Shown: positions 20,847-28,825 of the stretch, one piece after another | How the letters are laid out: each line of letters begins with the position of its first letter | Numbering within the stretch: the stretch's first letter is position 1 | NCBI GenBank assembly: GCA_008032935.1 | Contig: CP032039.1 | Location: 1,054,001 to 1,118,000 of the forward strand | From: Helicobacter pylori | Lineage (GTDB): Bacteria; Campylobacterota; Campylobacteria; Campylobacterales; Helicobacteraceae | Direction of reading: 5' to 3' | DNA: 64,000 bases | Translations under genes and position numbers: made by a program | Notes under the pieces: generated by a model | Told to the model about the DNA's origin: nothing | Seen by the model: only the letters and a program-made list of their open reading frames with translations | Database searches by the model: none

Positions 20847-21404
20847 TTAATCCTTTAAATTGGAAATATCAAATTGGAGCATTTCTATTGGCACGATCCC
20901 CTGATACATTTTAATCAATTGGTGTTTGTAATATAAGAGCATGTTAAAAGAATGGTTTAAAGAGTCATGCTTTAAATGATCAAAAAGAGCGGTATCTTTA
21001 GGGTTTAAAATCATAAAATCAGTTTGAGAATGCGTATTAAAGTCTTTGATTTCATCGCTTGAATAGGGTTGATTGAGTAAAATAAGCACCCTCAAACGAT
21101 CTTTAAAAGTTTTTTTTAAGACGTTAAAGCTGGGGGTGTAATCTTTTAAAAAATTATCTAAAGCGCTTAAAACTAATAGGGTAGGGGCGTTAGAATCCGG
21201 GCTGATATTTAGAGAATCTAAATCGCCTGTGATGGTGTATTCTTGGTTATTCAAATCCGTAGCGGTGTAGGTTTTAGGGCTATCTTGTTGGGTGGTATTG
21301 TTTTGAGAATCTTGAGATTTTTGAGAATTTTTACAAGCGCTAAAACCCAACAAAACGATCAAAACCAGCGCGATAAAACGCAAAAAATAAGCCTTAATTC
21401 TCAT
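20847..21404 (-). CDS. Lipoprotein with thioredoxin-like fold lacking CXXC
   Basis: A protein of about 185 residues with a lipoprotein signal (IALVLIVLLGFSAC, lipobox LGFSAC) and a low-complexity Gln/Asn/Ser linker. The C-terminal domain has the order of a TlpA/thioredoxin fold (TLLVLSALDNFLKDYTPSFN, then RLRVLILLNQPY and HSFNMLLYYKHQLIKMYQG). No CXXC redox pair is present, so it is unlikely to be an active oxidoreductase. It may bind or chaperone other envelope proteins. I choose ATG at 21404 over 21413. It sits immediately upstream of ftsY, probably in one operon. Confidence 0.75.
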   Translation of the reverse strand: MRIKAYFLRFIALVLIVLLGFSACKNSQKSQDSQNNTTQQDSPKTYTATDLNNQEYTITGDLDSLNISPDSNAPTLLVLSALDNFLKDYTPSFNVLKKTFKDRLRVLILLNQPYSSDEIKDFNTHSQTDFMILNPKDTALFDHLKHDSLNHSFNMLLYYKHQLIKMYQGIVPIEMLQFDISNLKD

Positions 21405-21492
21405 TATAAACACATCCTTAAGAATAATAAAATGGTAACTAATAACCTAAAATTATACTATAATGTAGGTCTAAAATTTAAGGATTATAACC

Positions 21493-22176
21493 ATTAAAAC
21501 GATTTTTAGAGATTTTTGTAAAGAACGCTTGAAAAGGGCTAAACCAACCAAAGATAAAGCACTCAGGGATAAACTGGCTTGCAAGCTTTTATTTTGGAAA
21601 CTCAAAGATTATCAAAATATTTTATTGTATAGCCCATTAGGGCATGAGCTTGACATCAGGCCTTTGATTTTGAAGTTAAGACAAAAAAATAAGCGCGTGT
21701 GGTTGCCTAAAAGCATCAAAAAAGGCGCTAATTTTTCTAAAGAGGGTTTCACTATCGCGCCCTTTAGGTTGCCCTTAAGGCGTTTGGGGTGGTTTGATGA
21801 GCCGAGTTTATCGCGCTATTATAAGCGGGAATTGGATTGTATTGTCGTGCCGATCTTAGGGATGGATACAAGCTTTAGGCGCGTGGGTTTTGGGCTAGGC
21901 ATGTATGATAGGAGTTTGCCCCAATTATTCAAAAGGCGGCTAAAACGCCCCTTAATCGTGTTTGTGAGTAGGGAATTAGCTCTAGCTAATGGTGTTCTTA
22001 CAAACGCTTATGACATTGAAGCGGATCTTTACATGAATGCTCGTATCGTTATGAAGAATGATAAAAGGAAACATTATGAGCAGCGGGTTAATTTACATTT
22101 CATTAGAAGTCTTAGTAGCGTGTTTGATTACCGCTTTAATCATGTATTATGTGATGAAAAAGATCTATTACGCTAG
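21493..22176 (+). CDS. 5-formyltetrahydrofolate cyclo-ligase family protein with ATT start candidate
   Basis: The family converts 5-formyl-THF to 5,10-methenyl-THF. Recognisable blocks are ILLYSPLGHELDIRPLI, VWLPKSI, IVVPILGMD and RVGFGLGMYDR, the last being the conserved nucleotide-binding GxGxGxYDR loop. The frame extends upstream of the TTG at 21529 through KTIFRDFCKERL, and the only RBS (AAGGA, 21480-21484) lies eight bases before an ATT at 21493. Translation therefore probably starts at ATT, which I would expect to be ATG in other strains, or inefficiently at the TTG. The 3' end overlaps rny by about 100 bases in a different frame. Confidence 0.75.
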   Translation: MKTIFRDFCKERLKRAKPTKDKALRDKLACKLLFWKLKDYQNILLYSPLGHELDIRPLILKLRQKNKRVWLPKSIKKGANFSKEGFTIAPFRLPLRRLGWFDEPSLSRYYKRELDCIVVPILGMDTSFRRVGFGLGMYDRSLPQLFKRRLKRPLIVFVSRELALANGVLTNAYDIEADLYMNARIVMKNDKRKHYEQRVNLHFIRSLSSVFDYRFNHVLCDEKDLLR

Positions 22177-23665
22177 AGGGCAAACCATTTTAAAAGGCGC
22201 TTCAGCTAAAGCCAAATTAATGGAATTTCAAGCGAAATCTTTTGTGGAAGCTGAAGAGATGCGCATGAAAAGCCAAGAATGCAAATTGCAACAGCAATAC
22301 GAAAACAAAAATTTGCAACTCCAAACCCATTTTGAAAAAAAAGAAGCGCATTTGAAGCATTTAGAAGCGCAACACAAAGAATTTGTAAGAGATGAAAAAC
22401 GCTATTTGGAAAAGGAAAAACAAGAGCTTGAAAAAGAACGCCAAATTTTAGAGCAAGAGAGGGAAAATTTTAAAAAACAGCGCGCTGTTTGCAAAGAAGC
22501 TCAAGCCAAAGCGCTAGATGCGATGCTCAATTACATGGCTTATACCAAAGATGAAATTAAAAGCATGGTTTTAGAGCAATTAGAAGAAGAATTAGAAGCG
22601 CAAAAAAGCGCATTAATCAAGCGTTATGAAAAAGAAGCCAAAGAAGAGGGCAAGAAAAAATCGTATGCCATTTTAGCGGAAGCGACAGCCCGTTTTGCGG
22701 GTAATTATGCGGCAGAGAATTTAACGACTCGCATTGCTTTGCCTTGCTCAGATTATGTGGGTCGTGTGATAGGCAAAGACGGAAAAAACATTGAAGCGTT
22801 TAAAAAAGTCAGTGGGGTGGATATAGAATTTAGCGAAGGTAGCAGCGAATTGTATTTGTCCAGTTTCAATCTTTATCGGCGTGAAGTAGCGAGCGAAACG
22901 CTTAAAATTTTAATAGAAGACGGCCGTATCCAGCCTAACAGGATTGAAGAAGTTTATCATAGAGTCGCGCGCAACATGGAAAAAGAATTGCTTTCTGAAG
23001 GGGAGAGCGTGGTGCTAGAATTAGAGCTTGGGGCTATGGAAGATGAGCTTAAAATTTTAATAGGCAAAATGCGTTATCGTTCCAGTTTCGGGCAAAACGC
23101 CTTACAGCATTCTAAAGAAGTCGCTCTTTTAGCCGGCTTGATTGCAGAACAGCTTGAGGGGGATAAAAAACTTGCCAGAAGAGCCGGTATTTTGCATGAT
23201 ATTGGTAAAGCGCTCACTCAAGAGCTTGGGAGAGACCATGTGAATTTAGGCGTTGAAGTGTGCAAGCGCCATAAAGAAGACCCAGTTGTGATCAATGCGA
23301 TTTATGCCCACCATGGGCATGAAGAGATTTTGAGCGTGGAGTGCGCGAGCGTGTGCGCGGCTGATGCGCTTTCAGCAGGGCGTCCTGGGGCTAGGAGAAA
23401 GAGCGATGAAGAATACGCTAAACGCATGCAAGCTTTAGAAGAGATCGCGCTAGAATTTGATGGAGTGGAAAAGGCGTATGCGATGGAGAGTGGGCGAGAA
23501 TTAAGAGTGATTGTCAAATCCAACCAAGTCAGGGACAATCAAGTGCCTATTATTGCCAGAAAGATCGCTAAAAGGATAGAAGAGAGCGCTCAGTATGTGG
23601 GCGAAGTGGGTGTGCAAGTGGTGCGAGAAAATCGTTTCAAAACGACCGCTACGCTCAAGCAATGA
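22076..23665 (+). CDS. rny: Ribonuclease Y
   Basis: RNase Y is a membrane-anchored endoribonuclease that initiates mRNA decay. From the start at 22076 (AAAGGA five bases upstream) the protein has an N-terminal membrane helix (LEVLVACLITALIMYYVM) and a long charged coiled coil of about 130 residues. A KH domain follows (GRVIGKDGKNIEAFKKVSG), then an HD phosphodiesterase domain with HDIGKALTQELGRDH. ATG at 22058 is possible but lacks an RBS. In 26695 it was, I believe, annotated only as a phosphodiesterase. The 5' end lies inside the cyclo-ligase homolog, so the two are translationally linked. Confidence 0.93.
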   Translation: MSSGLIYISLEVLVACLITALIMYYVMKKIYYARGQTILKGASAKAKLMEFQAKSFVEAEEMRMKSQECKLQQQYENKNLQLQTHFEKKEAHLKHLEAQHKEFVRDEKRYLEKEKQELEKERQILEQERENFKKQRAVCKEAQAKALDAMLNYMAYTKDEIKSMVLEQLEEELEAQKSALIKRYEKEAKEEGKKKSYAILAEATARFAGNYAAENLTTRIALPCSDYVGRVIGKDGKNIEAFKKVSGVDIEFSEGSSELYLSSFNLYRREVASETLKILIEDGRIQPNRIEEVYHRVARNMEKELLSEGESVVLELELGAMEDELKILIGKMRYRSSFGQNALQHSKEVALLAGLIAEQLEGDKKLARRAGILHDIGKALTQELGRDHVNLGVEVCKRHKEDPVVINAIYAHHGHEEILSVECASVCAADALSAGRPGARRKSDEEYAKRMQALEEIALEFDGVEKAYAMESGRELRVIVKSNQVRDNQVPIIARKIAKRIEESAQYVGEVGVQVVRENRFKTTATLKQ

Positions 23666-24991
23666 TCAAGCCTTTTTCCCGCACCTTTTCCAAATGCCTT
23701 TAGAAAAAACCTTATAGTAGATGAATGAGCGCAAAAAAGTTTCTGATGCGATCACTACAAAAATAAATTCCACCTTAAAATGATAGATTAAAAGCAAGTA
23801 AATAGGCATGATCCTTAACCCCCATAAGCTTAAGGTGTTAATGTATAGTGAGACTTTAGAAATGCCAGCCCCTCTAAAAACTCCATCTAGCACAAAATAC
23901 CCAATTAAGGGGGCTTGAGAGAGGCCCACAGCGATCAAATAAGATCGCGCCACTTCCAAAACTTCTCCATCTTGAGAAAAAAGGCTCGCGAATTCTTTAG
24001 CGAATAAGACTAAAATAACCCCTAAAACCCCCATTAAACCCATAGAGATTTTTAAAATCAAATGCGCGTATTCTGTGGCGATCTTTGGCTTGTTCGCCCC
24101 TAAATTTTGCCCTGTTAAAACCATCGCTGCGATCATAAACCCAAATCCGGGCATGAACGAAAAGGTTTCCACCCTAATACCTATTTGCATGCCCGCTAAC
24201 ACCTTATCCCCATAGCTCGCTACAAATTTAGACAAGAGTATTAAAGAAAACAAGCTCAATAAGCGCTCAAACCCGGCCGGCCAACCCACTCTAAACATGG
24301 TTTTTAAAAAAGAAAAATGAAAGGTTATTTTGAATTTTAAAGGGATTTTTTTGATTTGTATCCAAAGACTAAGCGCGAGTAATTCCCAATAAGAGACAAC
24401 CACATTCGCTAAAGCAGATCCCACGATCCCCATTTTTTTAAAACCAAAATCCCCAAAAATCAAGGCTTGATTCAAGAAAATGCATGCAATGACCATGATG
24501 ATTTTGACAATAAAGGGGGTTAGAGTGTCTGAAAAACTAGCGAGCGCTGAAACTAAAACATTTTTTAAAAAAATACTCGGTAGCGCGATAACCAAGACTT
24601 CTAAATAATCTTGCGTCAATTGGCGTGAAGGATCTTGTAATTGCATCCAATTTAAAAAAGGCTCAATCAAAAAATAAGAAACAAACAGCACGCCCAAACA
24701 AATCACAAACGCCCCTATGAAAATACTTGAAAAAGCGTGATTGATTTGAGCAAAATCCCTAGCCCCCACAAGCCTAGACAGAATGGCGTTAGTGCCGGTG
24801 TATAAAATCGTGTTGATGCCATAAAAAAGCATCAAAAATTGCAAGCCCACCCCTAAAGCCACAATGTGATGGTGCGAAATCTTACCCACAAAAAAAACCG
24901 AGAGCGCGACCACCAGCACATCTAAAAAAGCATTAACCCCAGAGGGTAAGGCTAAAGAAAAGATTTTCTTAACTTGATAGATTAGCCTAAT
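23666..24991 (-). CDS. MATE-family multidrug efflux protein, start codon uncertain
   Basis: A 12-helix Na+ or H+ coupled multidrug exporter of the MATE family. Diagnostic pieces are SGVNAFLDVLVVALSVFFVG (first helix), GTNAILSRLVGARDF, VGWPAGFERLLSLFSLILLS and GLSQAPLIGYFVLDGVFRGAG. The first ordinary start codon in frame is a GTG at 24919, which would cut off the beginning of helix 1. The homologous frame continues 24 codons further to an ATT at 24991, inside the last codons of the upstream antiporter gene. I give the longer extent, as helix 1 requires it. Translational coupling, a non-ATG start or another indel could explain it. Confidence 0.82.
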   Translation of the reverse strand: MRLIYQVKKIFSLALPSGVNAFLDVLVVALSVFFVGKISHHHIVALGVGLQFLMLFYGINTILYTGTNAILSRLVGARDFAQINHAFSSIFIGAFVICLGVLFVSYFLIEPFLNWMQLQDPSRQLTQDYLEVLVIALPSIFLKNVLVSALASFSDTLTPFIVKIIMVIACIFLNQALIFGDFGFKKMGIVGSALANVVVSYWELLALSLWIQIKKIPLKFKITFHFSFLKTMFRVGWPAGFERLLSLFSLILLSKFVASYGDKVLAGMQIGIRVETFSFMPGFGFMIAAMVLTGQNLGANKPKIATEYAHLILKISMGLMGVLGVILVLFAKEFASLFSQDGEVLEVARSYLIAVGLSQAPLIGYFVLDGVFRGAGISKVSLYINTLSLWGLRIMPIYLLLIYHFKVEFIFVVIASETFLRSFIYYKVFSKGIWKRCGKKA

Positions 24992-26294
24992 AGTAACGCT
25001 CCAAGAACTCCAAAAACAATCAAAGGGAGGTTATAGACTAAAAAAGTCGGCACGCATGTGTCATAGATATGATTGTGTTGGTTGTCTGCGTTAAGCCCGC
25101 AAGTAGGCCCCATGGTGCTATCGCTAGCCGGTGAGCCTGCATCACCTAAGGCTGCGGCTATGCCGATGAGTAAAATCATAGATTCCGTGCTGAATCCTAA
25201 TTTCGCGCATAAAGGGACATAAAACACAGCAATGATAGGAATCGTGCCAAAAGAAGTCCCTATCCCCATAGTGATAAACAGCCCTACAACAAGCATTAAA
25301 AAAGCCCCTAAAAACTTCCCTTGGATTATGCTTGTGATCGCATTCACTAAGCCCTCTATCGCATGCACTTTTTGCAACACTTCTCCAAACCCGCTAGCCA
25401 CTAACATCACAAAAGCGATAAACGCCATCATTTTTACGCTATCGTCCATTAAAGAGTCTGTTTCTTTAAACTTAATGCCACGGCCTAGTAAGATGATCGC
25501 TAACGCTAAAAAGGCGGCTAAAGGCATCGAATCGGTGGCTAATTGGATCACAAACGCCACGACAATCCCTATAAAAGTCAAATAGTCATGGTAGTTTAAT
25601 TGAAGCGAGGCGTAATCTTCTATATTAAAAGATTTTTCTTTGTAGCGTCTGGGTTTTTTGTATAGCGTTAATACCGCTAAAAATAGCCCAGCAACCATCG
25701 CTAACCCCGCTATCCACATCACTCCTGTGATTTGCGCTATGGTGGTGCTAACGCCATTAGCTTTCAATTGCTCTAAAATGGTGGTTTGAAAAATCAAGCC
25801 AAACCCTACAGGAAGCACCAAGTAGGGGGCTTGCAAGCCAAAGGTTAAAGCGCAAGCGACCGCTCTTCTATCCAATTCTAGCCGGTTCATCAAATGCAAA
25901 AGAGGGGGATTAAAATAGGGATAAAAGCGATATGCACCGGCACTAAATTTTGCGAAAAACATGCGATGAAAGCGATCAAAAAGCAAAAAGTGGATCGTTT
26001 GTAATTCATTAAGCCTATCAGCTTACTCAAAGCGACTTTAATGAGGTTGCTTTTAGCGATCGCTACCGCTAAAGCCCCTAAAAGGATGTAGCTTAAGGCG
26101 ATGTTTAAATTGCCTTTCATGCCGTCTATCATTGCATTAAAACTCTCTGTGATCCCAAGCCCTCCCATAAGCCCTGCTATGAGAGTTGCGCTAATCATAG
26201 AAAGCATGACATTGAGCCTTAAAAGGCTAAGAACGCACATGCAAATGATAGCCACAAAGGCAGGATTGCTCCATATAGAGCTATTTTCTAGCAT
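24982..26294 (-). CDS. NhaC-type Na+/H+ antiporter, frame interrupted at a C5 tract
   Basis: An inner-membrane antiporter of the NhaC/Na_H_antiporter superfamily with about ten helices. The N-terminal part holds ISATLIAGLMGGLGITESF and QNLVPVHIAFIPILIP. The C-terminal part holds GTSFGTIPIIAVFYVPLCAK, IGIAAALGDAGSPASDSTMG and GLNADNQHNHIYDTC. The frame breaks at the G5 run 25904-25908 (coding C5). A sixth C joins IPILIPPLLHLMNRL and gives one 437-residue protein. A homopolymer error is the likely explanation. The substrate is uncertain, since amino-acid transport has also been proposed for this superfamily. It overlaps the start of the MATE gene. Confidence 0.88.
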
Positions 26295-26420
26295 TTTTGC
26301 TCCTTGTTAAAATAAAGATACCGCGCAAAAATGATAGAATTTTCGCGCTTGTTTAGCGCAAAAAATTGCATCTACCATGTTTAACCCTTTCTAACTTTAA
26401 ATCTTAAATTGATTGACTGA

Positions 26421-27299
26421 TTAAATATAGCGTTTCAACAAATCGTTATAAAAATCAATGCGTCTGTCTCTTAGAAACGGCCACATTCGGCGCACTTCTT
26501 CGGTGCGTTCTAGATCAATTTCCGCATACAAAATCTCTTCTTTATCGCTCGCTTTAGCTAAAAATTCGCCCAAAGCCCCCACCACAAAACTAGATCCAAA
26601 AAAAGTAATGCCCCCCTTAATCGTGCCGCTAGGATCTAACTCCACGCCCACTCTGTTAGTCGCAATCAAAGGCAAGCCATTAGCGATCGCATGCCCTCTT
26701 TGAATGGTCTCCCATGCGTTTTGCTGACGCTTTTTTTCTTCATTAGAATCTTCTTCTAAAAACCCTATCGCGCTAGGGTAGATTAAAATTTCTGCCCCTT
26801 TTAAAGCCATAATTCTAGCCGCCTCAGGATACCACTGATCCCAACACACCATAAGCCCTAATTTGCCCACGCTTGTAATAATAGGCTCAAAGCCCAAATC
26901 CCCTGGCGTGAAATAAAATTTCTCATAAAACCCCGGATCATCAGGAATGTGCATTTTGCGATACACTCCAGCGATTGAGCCATCTTTTTCAAACACAACC
27001 GCGCTGTTGTGATACAACCCTTTAGCGCGCTTTTCAAACAAAGAAGCGATCAAAACTACTTGAAATTTTTGGGCTAAAGCGCTAAAAAAAGCCTTATCTT
27101 CTTCAAAATATTCGCCTAAATCAAAAAATTTAGGGTTTTCGCTCTGGCAAAAATAACTATAAGGGTTCAATTCTTGCAACACCACTAAATTGGTTTTAGG
27201 GTGTTTTTTTAGCACTTGTTCAAGCAGGTTGGCTGTATGCTCTATAGTCTTTTTTCTAGAGCCGCAATAAGCATGCTGGAGGACGCCTGCATAAATCAT
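26421..27299 (-). CDS. N-carbamoylputrescine amidase homolog (nitrilase superfamily)
   Basis: A 292-residue carbon-nitrogen hydrolase. The catalytic triad is visible: E in VVLQELNPYSYF, K in YRKMHIPDDPGF, and C in LMVCWDQWYPEAARI. The sequence DQWYPEAARIMALKGAEI together with HSAVVFEKDGSIAGVYRK is characteristic of AguB, which releases putrescine from N-carbamoylputrescine. Beta-alanine synthase was an older annotation. An agmatine deiminase partner is not in this window. The neighbouring gene is a small acidic protein three bases upstream on the same strand. Confidence 0.85.
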   Translation of the reverse strand: MIYAGVLQHAYCGSRKKTIEHTANLLEQVLKKHPKTNLVVLQELNPYSYFCQSENPKFFDLGEYFEEDKAFFSALAQKFQVVLIASLFEKRAKGLYHNSAVVFEKDGSIAGVYRKMHIPDDPGFYEKFYFTPGDLGFEPIITSVGKLGLMVCWDQWYPEAARIMALKGAEILIYPSAIGFLEEDSNEEKKRQQNAWETIQRGHAIANGLPLIATNRVGVELDPSGTIKGGITFFGSSFVVGALGEFLAKASDKEEILYAEIDLERTEEVRRMWPFLRDRRIDFYNDLLKRYI

Positions 27300-27302
27300 T
27301 TT

Positions 27303-27449
27303 TCACTCTTCTTCATAATCAGAGTTATAGTCTTCATAATCGTCATCATCATAGACATTCTTATAATCATTACACTCTTCATCTTCTTCTTCAAAGCCCT
27401 CTAATTCTTCTTCTTCAAAATCTTCCAATTCGTCTTCGTAATCTTTCAT
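27303..27449 (-). CDS. Small highly acidic protein
   Basis: A 48-residue protein composed almost entirely of Glu, Asp and Tyr (opening MKDYEDELEDFEEEEL, ending DYNSDYEEE). I choose ATG at 27447-27449 because AAGGAAGTGGA precedes it. A longer version from 27494 lacks an RBS and runs deeper into tcdA. It overlaps the 3' end of tcdA by 35 bases in another frame. The composition suggests a disordered polyanion, perhaps a nucleic-acid mimic or a metal or cation buffer, but nothing identifies a target. It probably corresponds to HP0756. Confidence 0.6.
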   Translation of the reverse strand: MKDYEDELEDFEEEELEGFEEEDEECNDYKNVYDDDDYEDYNSDYEEE

Positions 27450-28125
27450 TCCACTTCCTTTCATTGTTGTTGATAATGTCTTGCACGACTTCACTCGCTA
27501 TTTGCAAGCCAAAACTCGCTGTAACCGCATTAAAGCTCCCAAGCTCTATGCAATGCGGGACTTCAGGGCTAAAAACCACTTTAAAATCCCCCTTAAAACG
27601 GCGTTTTTTTAAAAAATCCCTAAATTTACGCCCAAATTTATCGCCATAGCTTTCCCACACGCTCCCCACTTTGATGTGTTTAGGATTCAAACGTTTCGCG
27701 CTCCCCATAGAGCTGATAAATTTCCCGTAAGCGAAATTCTGGCATTTTATCGCTAAGCTTGTTTTAATAGGCAAATCGTCCATGCAATCTAAAATGTAAT
27801 CATAATCTCTAAAATTAAATGAATTTAAAAACGCTTCATCTATATGCAAATTCAAAGCTTGAATGCCCTTATAGAGATCTTGCAACACCAACACTTTAGA
27901 TTCTCCTATCCTTTCTGAGCCAATCTGGCGGTTTTGATTGGTAACATCAAACACATCTTTATCAATGATAGTGATTTGCCCTATCCCCACACGATACAAA
28001 GCGTCTAGCACAAAGCCCCCAACGCCCCCCACGCCACAGATCAAAACCCTTTGTCGGCGGATTTTTTCAAAATCGTTTTTAAACAACCACCTTATGCGCG
28101 TGAATCTATCTATGGGTTCAGACAA
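27415..28125 (-). CDS. tcdA: tRNA threonylcarbamoyladenosine dehydratase (TcdA/ThiF family)
   Basis: A 236-residue E1-like adenylating enzyme that would cyclise t6A37 in tRNA to ct6A. The nucleotide-binding loop is VLICGVGGVGGFVLDALYRVG, followed by ITIIDKDVFDVTNQNRQI and YILDCMDDLPIKTSL. The opening FTRIRWLFKNDFEKI and the absence of the CXXC zinc pairs of MoeB favour TcdA over ThiF or MoeB, though older annotation used moeB. The 3' end overlaps the acidic mini-protein gene. The family call is certain and the subfamily call probable. Confidence 0.8.
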   Translation of the reverse strand: MSEPIDRFTRIRWLFKNDFEKIRRQRVLICGVGGVGGFVLDALYRVGIGQITIIDKDVFDVTNQNRQIGSERIGESKVLVLQDLYKGIQALNLHIDEAFLNSFNFRDYDYILDCMDDLPIKTSLAIKCQNFAYGKFISSMGSAKRLNPKHIKVGSVWESYGDKFGRKFRDFLKKRRFKGDFKVVFSPEVPHCIELGSFNAVTASFGLQIASEVVQDIINNNERKWNERLRRRIGRF

Positions 28126-28177
28126 CCTTTAGCCTTCAATAAAAATAGTGCTTTTATTGTATCGTAGTTTAAAAAAT

Positions 28178-28417
28178 CTAAGACAAAAATTTTTGGATTT
28201 GCTTAGCCTTATGCATTTGTAATTGCAGTTCTTCTTTTTCTTTTTCTAATAGTTCAATGCTTTGGGCTATCATTTCCTTAAGGCTTAAAAGCGTGTCTAA
28301 ATCTAAGCTTTTTATTTGCTCTAAAGAAAGGCACTCTATCAATGAAAAGGCGAGTTTAGAATCTTTTTTAACAAGAGCGATTTTAAAGGAATCTAATAAC
28401 GCATTAGGCGAGTTCAT
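28178..28417 (-). CDS. Small protein of the fliD-fliS cluster, FliT-like by position
   Basis: A 79-residue, helical, charged protein (CLSLEQIKSLDLDTLLSLKE, then SIELLEKEKEELQLQMHKAK). It overlaps the end of fliS by 14 bases, so it is translated with the capping cluster. In enteric bacteria the gene after fliS is fliT, a FliD chaperone of similar size and helical nature. I infer a comparable role from position alone, with no sequence proof. Confidence 0.6.
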   Translation of the reverse strand: MNSPNALLDSFKIALVKKDSKLAFSLIECLSLEQIKSLDLDTLLSLKEMIAQSIELLEKEKEELQLQMHKAKQIQKFLS

Positions 28418-28784
28418 CTGAATGGATTTCTCTCCATGCTTCTAACAACCCCCTAGCCACATTCAACACCAAATCAATCTTACTCGCATCATTTTCCACA
28501 TTGGCCTGCGTTAAAACTTTGATTTGATGGGTGTATAAGCCTGTAAGATACACCGCCACTTCCCCCCCTTTTTCATAATCTAAAATATTCAACAATTCCG
28601 TGAAAATATCCGTAACCCTATTAATATAATAAATCTTTTTTTCAATGTCTTCATTTTCAATACAGCGTTTGGCTTGCGAAGAAAATCTCAAAATCCCTTC
28701 ATAAAGCATTTCAATGAGTTTTGCCGGGGACTCCACACTCACTCGGTTATGCTGGTAGGCTTGATAAGCGTTAGCGTATTGCAT
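28404..28784 (-). CDS. fliS: Flagellin chaperone FliS
   Basis: A 126-residue helical export chaperone that keeps flagellin monomers soluble. The opening NAYQAYQHNRVSVESPAKLI is the FliS signature (the nAYq/E...SP.kLi pattern), followed by LYEGILRFSSQAKRCIEN and the terminal REIHSDELA. It lies 41 bases downstream of fliD on the minus strand. The start ATG at 28782-28784 has AAAGGAACATT upstream. Confidence 0.95.
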   Translation of the reverse strand: MQYANAYQAYQHNRVSVESPAKLIEMLYEGILRFSSQAKRCIENEDIEKKIYYINRVTDIFTELLNILDYEKGGEVAVYLTGLYTHQIKVLTQANVENDASKIDLVLNVARGLLEAWREIHSDELA

Positions 28785-28825
28785 AATGTTCCTTTATCCT
28801 TTAAAATTGATAACTCTCTGTTTTT

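Noticed and set aside
27450..27494. Upstream extension of the acidic mini-protein
   Set aside because: It lies fully inside tcdA, lacks an RBS, and its composition differs from the acidic body.
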